From contig JAIBBZ010000005.1 of the NCBI GenBank assembly GCA_019694435.1, positions 1-64,000 of the forward strand: DNA of 64,000 nt, given 5' to 3'. Source of the DNA: Pirellulales bacterium (GTDB lineage Bacteria > Planctomycetota > Planctomycetia > Pirellulales > JAEUIK01). Both the position numbers and the translations under genes were made by a program. Shown here one piece after another: positions 33,660 through 42,140 of this stretch. Every line of letters starts with the position of its first letter. Position 1 is the stretch's first letter. The notes below the pieces were generated by a model. The model was not told the DNA's origin. It did not search any database and was given only the letters and a program-made list of their open reading frames with translations.

Positions 33660-34502
33660 GGCAATCCTCCTGGGCAGTAAATGCTGCCAAAGAACCAGAA
33701 AAAACCCCTGCGAGGATCGAGAGACGTTGCGCCGCCTTGCGTACAGCAACGCACGCTGGCCCACGCGACCCTCAGCCGACCGGCGCCAATACGCCAGCCG
33801 GGTAAAAGCCGCTCCTTGACCCCTTCCGCTGCAAACAGCAAGCGCGAAGGTCAACAGGTTGCGAGGGTTATGGCCGGAGTCGTTGGGCGTGTTGCATAAG
33901 GCCCAACGGGCGGCCAGGGTGCGAATCCCCTCCTCCCCGAAGCTCGCTGGGCGGCGAGCGACGGGCCGCGAGGCAGGAAGCCGAAGCAGCACCGGGGCAG
34001 GCCGTCGTGAGCCCCGGGCCCCAGCGAGATTTGGCGTTCACGGAACAAGATGAATTGGGAGCGGCATTTCCAAGAAATGTGCCAGGGCCGACAGGCAATT
34101 GGTTGTCGCCAACTCAAGCGGTATGCGGCACTTTCTTATTGACGGATCGTTGCTGCCAAGGGCTCTCAACGCCGCAAGCTTGGATTATGCGGAGTTGCCA
34201 GAGCACTTAGTAATCACTTGCCGCCGACCCACTTACGTGTTGAGCGGTCGTCCACCGGAAACACTAATTCTTATGGATTGACAGTGCACTAGCCTTTGCT
34301 ATTTGGCTTCAACTTTTGAAGGCGGACGGTCGAACGTAGAGAGCGGAGTTGTGTTGAATTCAAAAGTGCCTTTCTGCGACAAATCCAGCCCGAGAAATGC
34401 CGCCCTTTTGCTCGGGTGCGCTGAATTGAACTTCTCGGATTGACCCCGGCCGGTGTTTCCGAAATGATGAATGGGACACTAATTCCAATTTCCGGGTCTC
34501 CG
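33660..34502. other. Gene-poor stretch with tRNA-like fragment and repeat copy C
   Basis: No convincing gene is found in these 843 bases. At 33917-33938 a segment resembling a tRNA T arm (GGGTGCGAATCCCC) precedes the structured repeat copy C. Beyond 34060 the base composition is more A/T-rich; a 53-aa frame (MRHFLIDGS...) at 34123 is open but unsupported. The stretch separates accessory genes from the metal-resistance cargo and may be an old junction. Confidence 0.4.
33939..34032 (+). ncRNA. Structured RNA-like repeat, copy C
   Basis: A 94-base unit alignable with copy B. CTCGCTGGG (33943-33951) pairs with CCCAGCGAG (34020-34028), with an outer GAA/TTT stem across a G/A mismatch. An inner hairpin CCGGGGC/GCCCCGG carries the conserved loop segment AGGCCGTCGTGA. 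It lies about 470 bases before the first cargo gene. Confidence 0.58.
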
Positions 34503-34934
34503 ATGCACCGGTTCGTTTCCGTGATCACGGCCGTTCTGCTTTCATGCCACATGCTAGTGGGATGCAGCTGGCACCACGCGCATGGCGGCTGTGAGCATAC
34601 GAACCGATCCATGAAGGCCGTAAAGGATTTGGGACTGGTCGCTCGGTGCTGTTCCGGGCATAGCCACGAGCACGGGCCGCCAGGGGGCGAGGACGGCTTG
34701 CCTACGCCGGCGGCTCCATCCTGCGATGATCAAGAATGCAAGTTCACTCGCATGGCACCGCAGCGAGGAGTGGACGCGGGGGAGAATTGGGCGTTTTGCG
34801 CGATGCTCATCGATGCGTTGACGCCCGCACATCTTGAGGTGGTCCGGGCTCATCAAACCGCAGACTGGCAGGGTGAGGCCGGGCCTATAGCGCGGGTGCG
34901 CCTGCACCTTCTCTTCAGCACTCTGCTGATCTGA
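34503..34934 (+). CDS. Secreted His/Cys-rich protein leading the first efflux operon
   Basis: A 143-aa protein with an N-terminal signal segment (MHRFVSVITAVLLSCHMLVG) ending at a Cys that could be lipidated. His- and Cys-rich stretches follow: SWHHAHGGCEH, CCSGHSHEHG and CDDQEC, suiting metal binding. The end RLHLLFSTLLI resembles the end of the 41621-42016 product (RLHLLHQILLI), which leads the second efflux operon, so the two are probably related sensors or periplasmic metal binders. An earlier start at 34464 is possible. Confidence 0.6.
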   Translation: MHRFVSVITAVLLSCHMLVGCSWHHAHGGCEHTNRSMKAVKDLGLVARCCSGHSHEHGPPGGEDGLPTPAAPSCDDQECKFTRMAPQRGVDAGENWAFCAMLIDALTPAHLEVVRAHQTADWQGEAGPIARVRLHLLFSTLLI

Positions 34935-35080
34935 TTTCTTCTCGGTAGCTGCGCGCTAGTAGCGCAGTTATACCGCTTGCACCCTGTGGATTGGGAGCCG
35001 TCGCGGCGCCCATTTCACGTGTTGCGATTCGTGGGTGCGATCCAGGCACCCGTCGCGCTGGCCTTTGCTGGGAGAAGATC

Positions 35081-36529
35081 ATGTCCACCGTTGCGCCATC
35101 AACAACCTCTGCTGCGCGTCTAAGCAAGAAGTCCCGGTTGCCGCTTGCGTTGGCCATCGTCGTCGTGCTTTTGACGGGCGCTGCAGGCGCGTGGCTCGGG
35201 AGCGCTGGCTACATTCGCTTGCCTGGAGCGAATGTCCCAACGGACAAAGAGGCAACGGCACATGCCGGCGAGCACGATCATGCCGCCCATGGTGGTCACG
35301 ACCACCAACATGGCCATCCGGGCCACGATGAAGCCACATCGATTGAGTTGTCCGCCGAGGCACAGCGGAATATCGGCTTGGAAGTCGCGCCCGTCGACTT
35401 CCAAGAGTTTGAGCGCACCGTATCGCTGCCCGCGATCATCGTCGAGCGTCCTGGGCAATCGCAAATCGACGTCGCGGCGCCTCTGACCGGCGTGGTGACT
35501 CGAATCTACCCGATTCTGGGCCAAGCTGTCCGGCCAGGCGATCCGTTATTCGAGTTGCGGTTGACGCACGAAGAGCTTGTTCAAGCGCAGGGCGATTTCT
35601 TGCGGGCTCTCCAAGAGCTCGATGTCGTCAATCGGGAAATTGCACGGCTGGACAAAATCGTGGCGGGCGGGGCGGTTGCCGGCAAAGTCGTGCTCGAAAG
35701 ACAGTATGAGAAAGAGAAGCTGGAAGCGATTCTTTTGGCCCAGGAGCAGGCACTCGTCCTGCACGGCCTCTCCAAGGAACAAGTCGAATCTATCCGCCGC
35801 GATCGCCAGTTGCTCGGCACCTTGACGGTCGTTGCCCCTGCATCCGCCCACACGAGCCCAGGAGGAGCGTCGGACGCCTGCCTGCTACAGTTACAAGACC
35901 TGCGCGTCGAACTTGGCCAACACGTCACCGCAGGCGATCCTCTCTGCGAATTGGCGGACCATTGCGAATTGTTCATCGAAGGGAAGGCGTTTGAACAGGA
36001 TGCCAAGCTCCTCAACGAGGCGACTCGGAAGGGCTGGGAAGTGCGAGCTGCGTTAGAAACCGGTGAAGGACAGACAGAGACGATCCCTGGCCTCAAGATT
36101 CTGCTGGTGGGTAATCGTGTTGACCCAGAATCGCGTACCTTCACCGTCCAGGCCGAGGTGAACAACGAGCTTGTTCGCAACGAACAAATGCCCGACGGCC
36201 GGCGGGTGATCGGCTGGAAGCTCAAGCCCGGTCAGCGAGTACAGTTGGAAGTCCCGGTCGAAACCTGGAAAGAACGAATTGTGCTGCCGGTCGAAGCCGT
36301 GGTGCAGGAGGGACCGGAATCGTACGTCTTTGTGCAGAACGGCGATCACTTCGATCGTCGTCCCGTCCACGTCGAGTACCGCGACGGCCGCGGCGTTGTG
36401 CTGTCCGACAGCAATGACAAGATCTGGCCGGGCGACAAAGTCGCCATCTCTGGCGCTGCTCAGCTGCAGTTAGGTCTCAAGAGCAAAGCAGGCGGCGGCA
36501 TCGATCCCCACGCTGGGCATAACCACTAA
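35081..36529 (+). CDS. HME-RND efflux periplasmic adaptor (CzcB-like)
   Basis: A 482-aa membrane-fusion protein with ribosome-binding site GGGAGAAG. A membrane anchor at about 24-45 is followed by a His-rich linker with nine His in HDHAAHGGHDHQHGHPGHDE (metal-binding). Then come a lipoyl/barrel-sandwich half AAPLTGVVTRIYPILGQAV, a helical hairpin (about 165-235), and beta-barrel and membrane-proximal domains ending in GGGIDPHAGHNH, again His-rich. It links the inner-membrane pump encoded 37 bases downstream to an outer-membrane factor, removing divalent or copper-type metals from the cell. Confidence 0.92.
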   Translation: MSTVAPSTTSAARLSKKSRLPLALAIVVVLLTGAAGAWLGSAGYIRLPGANVPTDKEATAHAGEHDHAAHGGHDHQHGHPGHDEATSIELSAEAQRNIGLEVAPVDFQEFERTVSLPAIIVERPGQSQIDVAAPLTGVVTRIYPILGQAVRPGDPLFELRLTHEELVQAQGDFLRALQELDVVNREIARLDKIVAGGAVAGKVVLERQYEKEKLEAILLAQEQALVLHGLSKEQVESIRRDRQLLGTLTVVAPASAHTSPGGASDACLLQLQDLRVELGQHVTAGDPLCELADHCELFIEGKAFEQDAKLLNEATRKGWEVRAALETGEGQTETIPGLKILLVGNRVDPESRTFTVQAEVNNELVRNEQMPDGRRVIGWKLKPGQRVQLEVPVETWKERIVLPVEAVVQEGPESYVFVQNGDHFDRRPVHVEYRDGRGVVLSDSNDKIWPGDKVAISGAAQLQLGLKSKAGGGIDPHAGHNH

Positions 36530-36565
36530 GACGCTCGCTCCAGGGATCTTGAGGAGGTCATTCGC

Positions 36566-39500
36566 ATGTTGAACGCCATCATTCGCCTCTCACTCCGCTA
36601 CCGGATGGTGACGATTGCGTTGGCCCTGGTTGCGCTCGTATACGGCGGCATCACGCTTTACCAGCTGCCGATCGACGTCTTCCCGGACTTAAACCGCCCA
36701 CGCGTGACCATCATGACTGAAGCGCCTGGGCTCGCTCCGGAAGAAGTCGAGACGCTGATTACTTTCCCGCTCGAATCGGTACTCAACGGGGCGACGGGCG
36801 TGCAGGCCGTACGCAGCTCTTCGGGCGTTGGGCTTTCGGTCATCTATGTCGAGTTTGCCTGGGGAACCGACATCTATGTCGACCGGCAAGTGGTTGCGGA
36901 AAAGGTTGCGCTTGCAGCCGACAGAATGCCCGAAGGCGTTCGGCCAGTGCTGGCTCCGATTGCGTCGATCATGGGACAGATTCTGCACGTCGGCATGTGG
37001 AGCGAAGGCGGGAAGACGGATCCAATCGAAGTTCGCACACTGGCCGACTGGGTGGTGCGACAGCGCCTGCTCACGATCCCGGGGGTTGCGCAAATCGTCA
37101 CCATGGGCGGCGGTCGGAAGCAGTATCAAGTCCTGGTCAACGCCGAGGAACTGCTGAAGTACGACGTGACATTGGAGGATGTTGAAAAGGCAGTTGGGGC
37201 CAGCAATGCCAACGCCACAGGCGGGTATCTGAACCAAGGCTCGAAGGAATTCCTGGTCCGTTCACTGGGGCGGATCCAGAACATCCGCGAACTCGAGAAT
37301 GTCGTCGTCAAAGCCAATCGCGACCGCCCCGTGGTCTTGAGTCAGGTCGCGCGCATCACCGAGGCGGCGCAAGTCAAGCGCGGCGATGCGGCCGTTGACG
37401 GCTCTCCTGCGGTTATGTTGACGATCGCCAAGCAGCCGGGCGCCGACACACGGAGCCTGACGACTGCGATTACCAAGGCACTCGAAGAACTCAAACCGTC
37501 ACTGCCTGCGGACATTCGCATCAATCCGGCCGTTTATCAGCAGAAGTCGTTCATTGATCTAAGCATCCACAACGTCATCGAAGCTCTCCGCGACGGCGGC
37601 ATTCTGGTCGTCATCATCCTGTTCATCTTCCTCCTTAACTTTCGCACGACCTTCATCACTCTGACCGCGATTCCGCTCTCGATCGTCGTAACGGGCCTGG
37701 TGTTCAAGTGGCTCGGGATGTCGATCAACACGATGACGCTGGGTGGGTTGGCGGTGGCCATCGGCGAACTGGTGGATGACGCGATTGTCGACGTCGAGAA
37801 CATTTTCCGCCGACTGCGCGAGAATCGCCATGCGGCCCGGCCGAAGCCGGCCCTGCAAGTCGTCTATGAGGCGAGCACTGAGGTCCGCAATTCGATCGTC
37901 TTCAGCACAATTCTGATTGTCTTGGTCTTCGTGCCGCTGTTCGCCTTGGGCGGCATGGAAGGTCGGCTCTTCACGCCGCTAGGCGTCGCCTACATCGTCT
38001 CGATTCTCGCTTCGCTTGTGGTATCGCTGACGGTCACGCCGGTCCTATCGTATTGGCTGCTGCCCAACGCCCGAATCATGGGCCACGACCGCGACGGGCT
38101 CGTGTTGCGCATCCTGAAGCGGGTCGCGGGGAGTGCCATTCGATTGAGCGTCCGTCACCCGTGGCCGATTCTGACTGCCGTGAGCGCCGCAGTCGTTGTC
38201 AGCGGATTTGTCGTGACCCGCCTCGGACGCGATTTCTTGCCGCCCTTTAATGAAGGAGTGGTCCAAGTAAATGTCTTTGTTCCGCCAGGGACTTCACTGG
38301 AGACATCGAACAAGTTGGCTGGCATGGTCGACGACAAGCTGAAGCAGGTGAACGGCGTGCTGGCGATCGGACGCCGCACAGGACGCGCGGAGCTGGACGA
38401 ACATGCCGAGGGGGTCAACGTGTCAGAGACCATCGTCTCGTTCGACCCGAAGGCAAATCGCTCGCGCGAGGAGATCCTCGAAGAGATTCGAGAAGTGGCG
38501 AGCCAAGTTCCCGGGGTTGTCGTCTCCGCGGAACAGCCGCTGGCGCACCTGATCTCGCACATGCTTTCCGGCGTCAAGGCTCAGGTCGGGATCAAGCTGT
38601 ACGGCGACAACCTCGACATCTTGCGGCGCAAGGCCGACGAGATGAAGGCGGCGATCCAGGGGGTGCCGGGCGTCAAGGACCTGATGGTCGAACAGCAAAT
38701 TGAGATTCCACAGCTCCAAGTCGTTTTGAATCGCGAGCGGCTCGCCAACTACGGACTGCGATCCAACGATGTCAATGAGTTCATAGAAACCGCCATGAAC
38801 GGCCGGATCGTCTCCGAGGTAGTTCTCGGCCAACGAACGTTCGATTTGGTGGTCCGGCTTGACGAGCCCTATCGACAGAATCCCGAAAAGATCAAGCGGC
38901 TCGCCATCAACGTGCCGACAGGCGGCCGCGTGCCGCTCAGTTCGGTCGCCGATGTGCTCGCCAGTAGCGGACCCAACACGATCAATCGTGAAAATGTCCG
39001 CCGCCGGATCATCGTTCAGTGCAATACGGCGGATCGCGATTTGGCCAGTGTGGTGACCGACATTCAAAAGCGGCTCGCTCCGATCCAGGCCTCGCTACCT
39101 ACCGGGTATTTCATCGAGTACGGTGGGCAGTTCGAAGCTCAGGCCTCGGCCACGCGAATGATCGGATTCCTGAGCCTGTTCTCCATCGCGGGCATGTTCC
39201 TGACGCTGTACACGCTGTTTCGCTCGACGAATCTGGCTCTCCAAGTTCTGGCCGCACTGCCGATGGCAGCGATTGGTGCAGTAACCGCGCTGGTGATCAC
39301 AGGCCAGTCGCTGACGGTTGCCAGCCTAGTCGGATTCATTTCTCTGGCTGGGATCGCTTCGCGCAACGGCATTCTGCTCATTGCGCATTACCTGCACCTC
39401 GTACGCTACGAGGGCGAGAGGTTTACGCCGGCCATGATTGAGCGGGCAGGCAAGGAACGGCTGGCCCCGATGCTCATGACGGCGCTGACGGCCGGCATCG

Positions 39501-39766
39501 CCTTAATCCCTCTCGTGCTTGCGGCCGGTGAGCCGGGCAAAGAGATTCTTTATCCGGTAGCGACGGTGATCCTCGGCGGCCTTGTGAGCTGCACCTTGTT
39601 GGACTTCTTTGTCCGGCCGGCCTTGTTCTGGACGTTCGGTCGCAATGAGGCCGAGCAGTTGACCGAGGATGGCGACGACAATTTCGGATCATCCGATCCG
39701 CCCTCAACCTCCCACGATCCCGCAAACGGCCAGGCCCGCCTGGAACCGGTCGCGGCGCACCACTAA
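36566..39766 (+). CDS. HME-RND efflux pump (CzcA/CusA superfamily)
   Basis: A 1066-aa proton-driven pump with twelve expected membrane helices and two large periplasmic loops. In TM4 the motif AIGELVDDAIVDVEN (Asp404/405, Glu411) fits the HME-RND subgroup sometimes called HME5 rather than the DFG...D...EN type of classic CzcA, so copper or another metal is possible. The C-terminus carries a soluble tail rich in Asp, Ser and Pro. It follows its adaptor and precedes a His-rich lipoprotein. No outer-membrane factor is adjacent; the TolC-like gene at 52617 may serve both pumps. Confidence 0.92.
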   Translation: MLNAIIRLSLRYRMVTIALALVALVYGGITLYQLPIDVFPDLNRPRVTIMTEAPGLAPEEVETLITFPLESVLNGATGVQAVRSSSGVGLSVIYVEFAWGTDIYVDRQVVAEKVALAADRMPEGVRPVLAPIASIMGQILHVGMWSEGGKTDPIEVRTLADWVVRQRLLTIPGVAQIVTMGGGRKQYQVLVNAEELLKYDVTLEDVEKAVGASNANATGGYLNQGSKEFLVRSLGRIQNIRELENVVVKANRDRPVVLSQVARITEAAQVKRGDAAVDGSPAVMLTIAKQPGADTRSLTTAITKALEELKPSLPADIRINPAVYQQKSFIDLSIHNVIEALRDGGILVVIILFIFLLNFRTTFITLTAIPLSIVVTGLVFKWLGMSINTMTLGGLAVAIGELVDDAIVDVENIFRRLRENRHAARPKPALQVVYEASTEVRNSIVFSTILIVLVFVPLFALGGMEGRLFTPLGVAYIVSILASLVVSLTVTPVLSYWLLPNARIMGHDRDGLVLRILKRVAGSAIRLSVRHPWPILTAVSAAVVVSGFVVTRLGRDFLPPFNEGVVQVNVFVPPGTSLETSNKLAGMVDDKLKQVNGVLAIGRRTGRAELDEHAEGVNVSETIVSFDPKANRSREEILEEIREVASQVPGVVVSAEQPLAHLISHMLSGVKAQVGIKLYGDNLDILRRKADEMKAAIQGVPGVKDLMVEQQIEIPQLQVVLNRERLANYGLRSNDVNEFIETAMNGRIVSEVVLGQRTFDLVVRLDEPYRQNPEKIKRLAINVPTGGRVPLSSVADVLASSGPNTINRENVRRRIIVQCNTADRDLASVVTDIQKRLAPIQASLPTGYFIEYGGQFEAQASATRMIGFLSLFSIAGMFLTLYTLFRSTNLALQVLAALPMAAIGAVTALVITGQSLTVASLVGFISLAGIASRNGILLIAHYLHLVRYEGERFTPAMIERAGKERLAPMLMTALTAGIALIPLVLAAGEPGKEILYPVATVILGGLVSCTLLDFFVRPALFWTFGRNEAEQLTEDGDDNFGSSDPPSTSHDPANGQARLEPVAAHH

Positions 39767-39806
39767 TCGATAGAGTTGTCTCGAAATCCTTAAAGGAGTC
39801 ATTTTG

Positions 39807-40415
39807 ATGAGTACCCACATTTTATGGTTTGGTTCCTTGATCGTTCTCGCCTTGGCCATCGGTGGATTCGCCGGATGCTCGAAGTCCGATACTGGAACTC
39901 CGGCTGAAGAACATCACGAAGGGGACGGCCACGAACACGAGGGTGAGCATTTTGAGGGCGATGGACACGATCACAGCAAAGACGGTGCGGCGCATGATGA
40001 CCATGACGACACTGACCATGAGCACGCTCACTTAACCGAGGCCGAGATTTTAATGCCGGCCGAATTTCCGGCGGCAGTCGCTCGGCTCAAGACCTGCAAC
40101 GAAAGCCTTCAAGCTGCGATCAAGTTGGGTGACGTGCATAAGGCCCACGCACCTGTAGACGAGCTTGTAGTTCTGGCTGGTAAGCTCACCTCGATCGCCC
40201 GCGATAGCGGTGTGCCGAAGACACATTGGAAGGACATCAATTTGCTCGCCAAAGAACTCGACACGCAGCTCGATGCTCTGCACGACGCTTTGGACCGCGA
40301 TGAAACCACAGGCTATGACACAATTGGCCCTCAAATTGATGCTGCGATTGCCCAACTGTCAACCTTTGAATCGAACCAGCTTCCGTCGCCACATGCCGCG
40401 GCAGATCCGAACTAA
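39807..40415 (+). CDS. His-rich metal-binding lipoprotein
   Basis: A 202-aa lipoprotein: signal peptide with lipobox IGGFAGC, then about 55 residues crowded with His, Asp and Glu (repeats of HE-GDGHDH, HDDHDDTDHEHAH), then an alpha-helical domain resembling a cytochrome c'-like or four-helix bundle. The ribosome-binding site AAAGGAG is good. It probably buffers metal in the periplasm for the neighbouring pump. Similar His-rich lipoproteins accompany czc or cus clusters in planctomycetes. Confidence 0.8.
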   Translation: MSTHILWFGSLIVLALAIGGFAGCSKSDTGTPAEEHHEGDGHEHEGEHFEGDGHDHSKDGAAHDDHDDTDHEHAHLTEAEILMPAEFPAAVARLKTCNESLQAAIKLGDVHKAHAPVDELVVLAGKLTSIARDSGVPKTHWKDINLLAKELDTQLDALHDALDRDETTGYDTIGPQIDAAIAQLSTFESNQLPSPHAAADPN

Positions 40416-40574
40416 GCGTCGGATCAGATAATCACCCGACGACGATGGTGAATTGCCTGGCTCTACCAAAATGGCTTACCGTTTTGTTCGTGTGCGGACG
40501 GACACGAGTTTCGCGGATGCGATGCCGTTTCGCGATCACGTCGATTGGGTCTTCATGAAATAGGAAGGTCTACA

Positions 40575-40967
40575 ATGTCGCTGTATGCATACTCTTCAAG
40601 GCCTGCCCTGATCTTGCTGTCGCTAACCATGTTGATGGCATGCGTTGGGTGCGCTTCGGGACGTAACCGGGAAAGTTCGTCTGTCAGCACCGTCGGACCA
40701 ACACCCGCTTCCTCACCGGAGTATCCGAGCAGCGGAGGCAGTCCGGCGAGCCCCACGCTAAGCGCGTACCCAGTACCGACCACCAGCTTGGCATCAAATG
40801 CGCCTGCGACGAACGAGGCCGTGATGATGCCGTCTGCTGCGGTCGAGCCTGCGGTAGTGCCCGTGTCAAATGAAGAGCAGGCGCGAGACATATTGCCGGC
40901 CGGCTACCGGCTGGACAATCCCGGCGTTTCTGGTTGCCGAGATTCGGGGTGCAATCGCTGTAGGTAA
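40575..40967 (+). CDS. Small lipoprotein with Cys-rich C-terminus
   Basis: A 130-aa predicted lipoprotein (MLMACVGCASG lipobox region), then a long Ser/Pro/Thr/Ala-rich unfolded stretch, then a short conserved end LDNPGVSGCRDSGCNRCR with three Cys. Ribosome-binding site GGAAGG. The tail could bind soft metals. The low-complexity middle is typical of cell-surface linkers. Function unknown beyond its place in the metal cluster. Confidence 0.6.
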   Translation: MSLYAYSSRPALILLSLTMLMACVGCASGRNRESSSVSTVGPTPASSPEYPSSGGSPASPTLSAYPVPTTSLASNAPATNEAVMMPSAAVEPAVVPVSNEEQARDILPAGYRLDNPGVSGCRDSGCNRCR

Positions 40968-41000
40968 CTCACGGAATCTGCAATTCAGAAAGATCCGATC

Positions 41001-41560
41001 ATGTTGCCCGTAATCAGTCAGAAAGCTGGTCAATCGCGCCGAGCGTTGTCCGTCTTGATCGTAGACCATCGCGATATTTCGCTTTGGCCGTGGAGCGTAC
41101 GCTGGCGGATGCCGGATTCGCAGTGCGGAAGGCGAAGAGTGCGAAATCGGCAAAAGACGAACGCCAATCCTCCTCGCCGGACTTGATCGTTCTATACTGC
41201 GAGCTGGTCGATGATAGCGGCTGGCTTTTGGCAAGCAAATGGGCGTTGCGTCCCAATCGAAGTAGAATCTGGCTCTACAAAGGGCTGCCATCGGCGCATG
41301 ATAAGGATTGGCTCAGATACTCACACGTGGAGAAAGTCTTCTACCATGCGAATGAAGCAGAACGACTGACCGCAGATCTCCGCCTGGTTGCCGAAGCTGG
41401 CTTCGAGATACCCGCCGACCAATCCCAAGTCATTGGGTGCAGCAGATCGTTAGAGAGCCGAGCCCGAATCTCGCGGAACTTGAGCGCACGCCCGGCATTG
41501 CGCCAAGCGTATTGTCAGCTTGCTTTGCAGAATGATGGGGTTTTCCCGGCTTTTCCGTAA
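41001..41560 (+). pseudogene. Frameshifted CheY-like receiver protein
   Basis: The frame starting at 41001 (MLPVISQKAGQSRRALSVLIVDHRDISL) stops looking like protein near 41080, and the frame one base over continues exactly where a receiver domain should: AVERTLADAGFAVRKA, then PDLIVLYCELVDDSGWLLASKWAL. Joining them with one missing base restores the usual 22-residue spacing from VDH to GFAV. The phospho-acceptor region is degenerate (LYCEL instead of LD...P). So it is a decayed response-regulator-like gene or a sequencing slip. Confidence 0.65.
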
Positions 41561-41620
41561 GCTCCGTTGACGCCGGTGTCGATGAGAGAGATAGTACGAT
41601 AGGCTTTGACGGTCTCCACG

Positions 41621-42016
41621 ATGAATGCACTTGCGGCAAATCTGCTGGCGGTCTGGATGCTGGCGCTGTCCATTTTTGGTTGGTGCTGTCACGGTCCGCG
41701 CGCCTTCTCTGCGTCGCAGACCGATTCGGTCGCCTCGACGGGTTGCTGCAAGCATTGCAGACAGCCAGTCCAGAGTGATGGGCCGTCGGCTCCCACGCGA
41801 AACGATGCACATCAGTGTCAAGGTGCCTGCGTCTACGTTACGAGCTCGGCACCCCAAATCGATGTCGATCAGCACGTTTCAACGCTCGACGTTGTGCTGA
41901 CGCTGGATTTCTCGCATTCGGCATTGTCCGCGATGCCGATTGACCGCGCGACAGATGGCTCTATCCCACATCCGCCATTGCGCCTCCATCTTCTTCATCA
42001 AATCCTTCTGATTTGA
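41621..42016 (+). CDS. Secreted Cys/His-rich protein leading the second efflux operon
   Basis: A 131-aa protein with signal segment MNALAANLLAVWMLALSIFG, then WCCHGPR, CCKHCRQ and HQCQGAC, then a less patterned region and the end RLHLLHQILLI shared with the 34503-34934 product. Cys and His density suggests soft-metal binding. Both copies start a set of adaptor and pump genes, which argues for a common task such as metal sensing or delivery to the efflux complex. Confidence 0.6.
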   Translation: MNALAANLLAVWMLALSIFGWCCHGPRAFSASQTDSVASTGCCKHCRQPVQSDGPSAPTRNDAHQCQGACVYVTSSAPQIDVDQHVSTLDVVLTLDFSHSALSAMPIDRATDGSIPHPPLRLHLLHQILLI

Positions 42017-42140
42017 TTGGCTGAGCGACTCTTCGCTCATCCTACCACTCTGGTGACGCGGGCGAGTTGTTGCGCTCGGCACCATTCCCATTGGTCTTCG
42101 ATTCCATTGTCGTGCGCGTTTGTTGGCGCGGAGTTCTTCC

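Noticed and set aside
33660-33992. N-terminal extension of the zinc-ribbon gene containing GEEGIRTL
   Set aside because: This string is a well-known artefact of reading tRNA-like sequence in reverse; a GTG start with AGGAGG lies downstream.
34099-34281. 60-aa frame in the A/T-richer gap before the metal cargo
   Set aside because: No ribosome-binding site or motif; kept only as a remark in the region entry.
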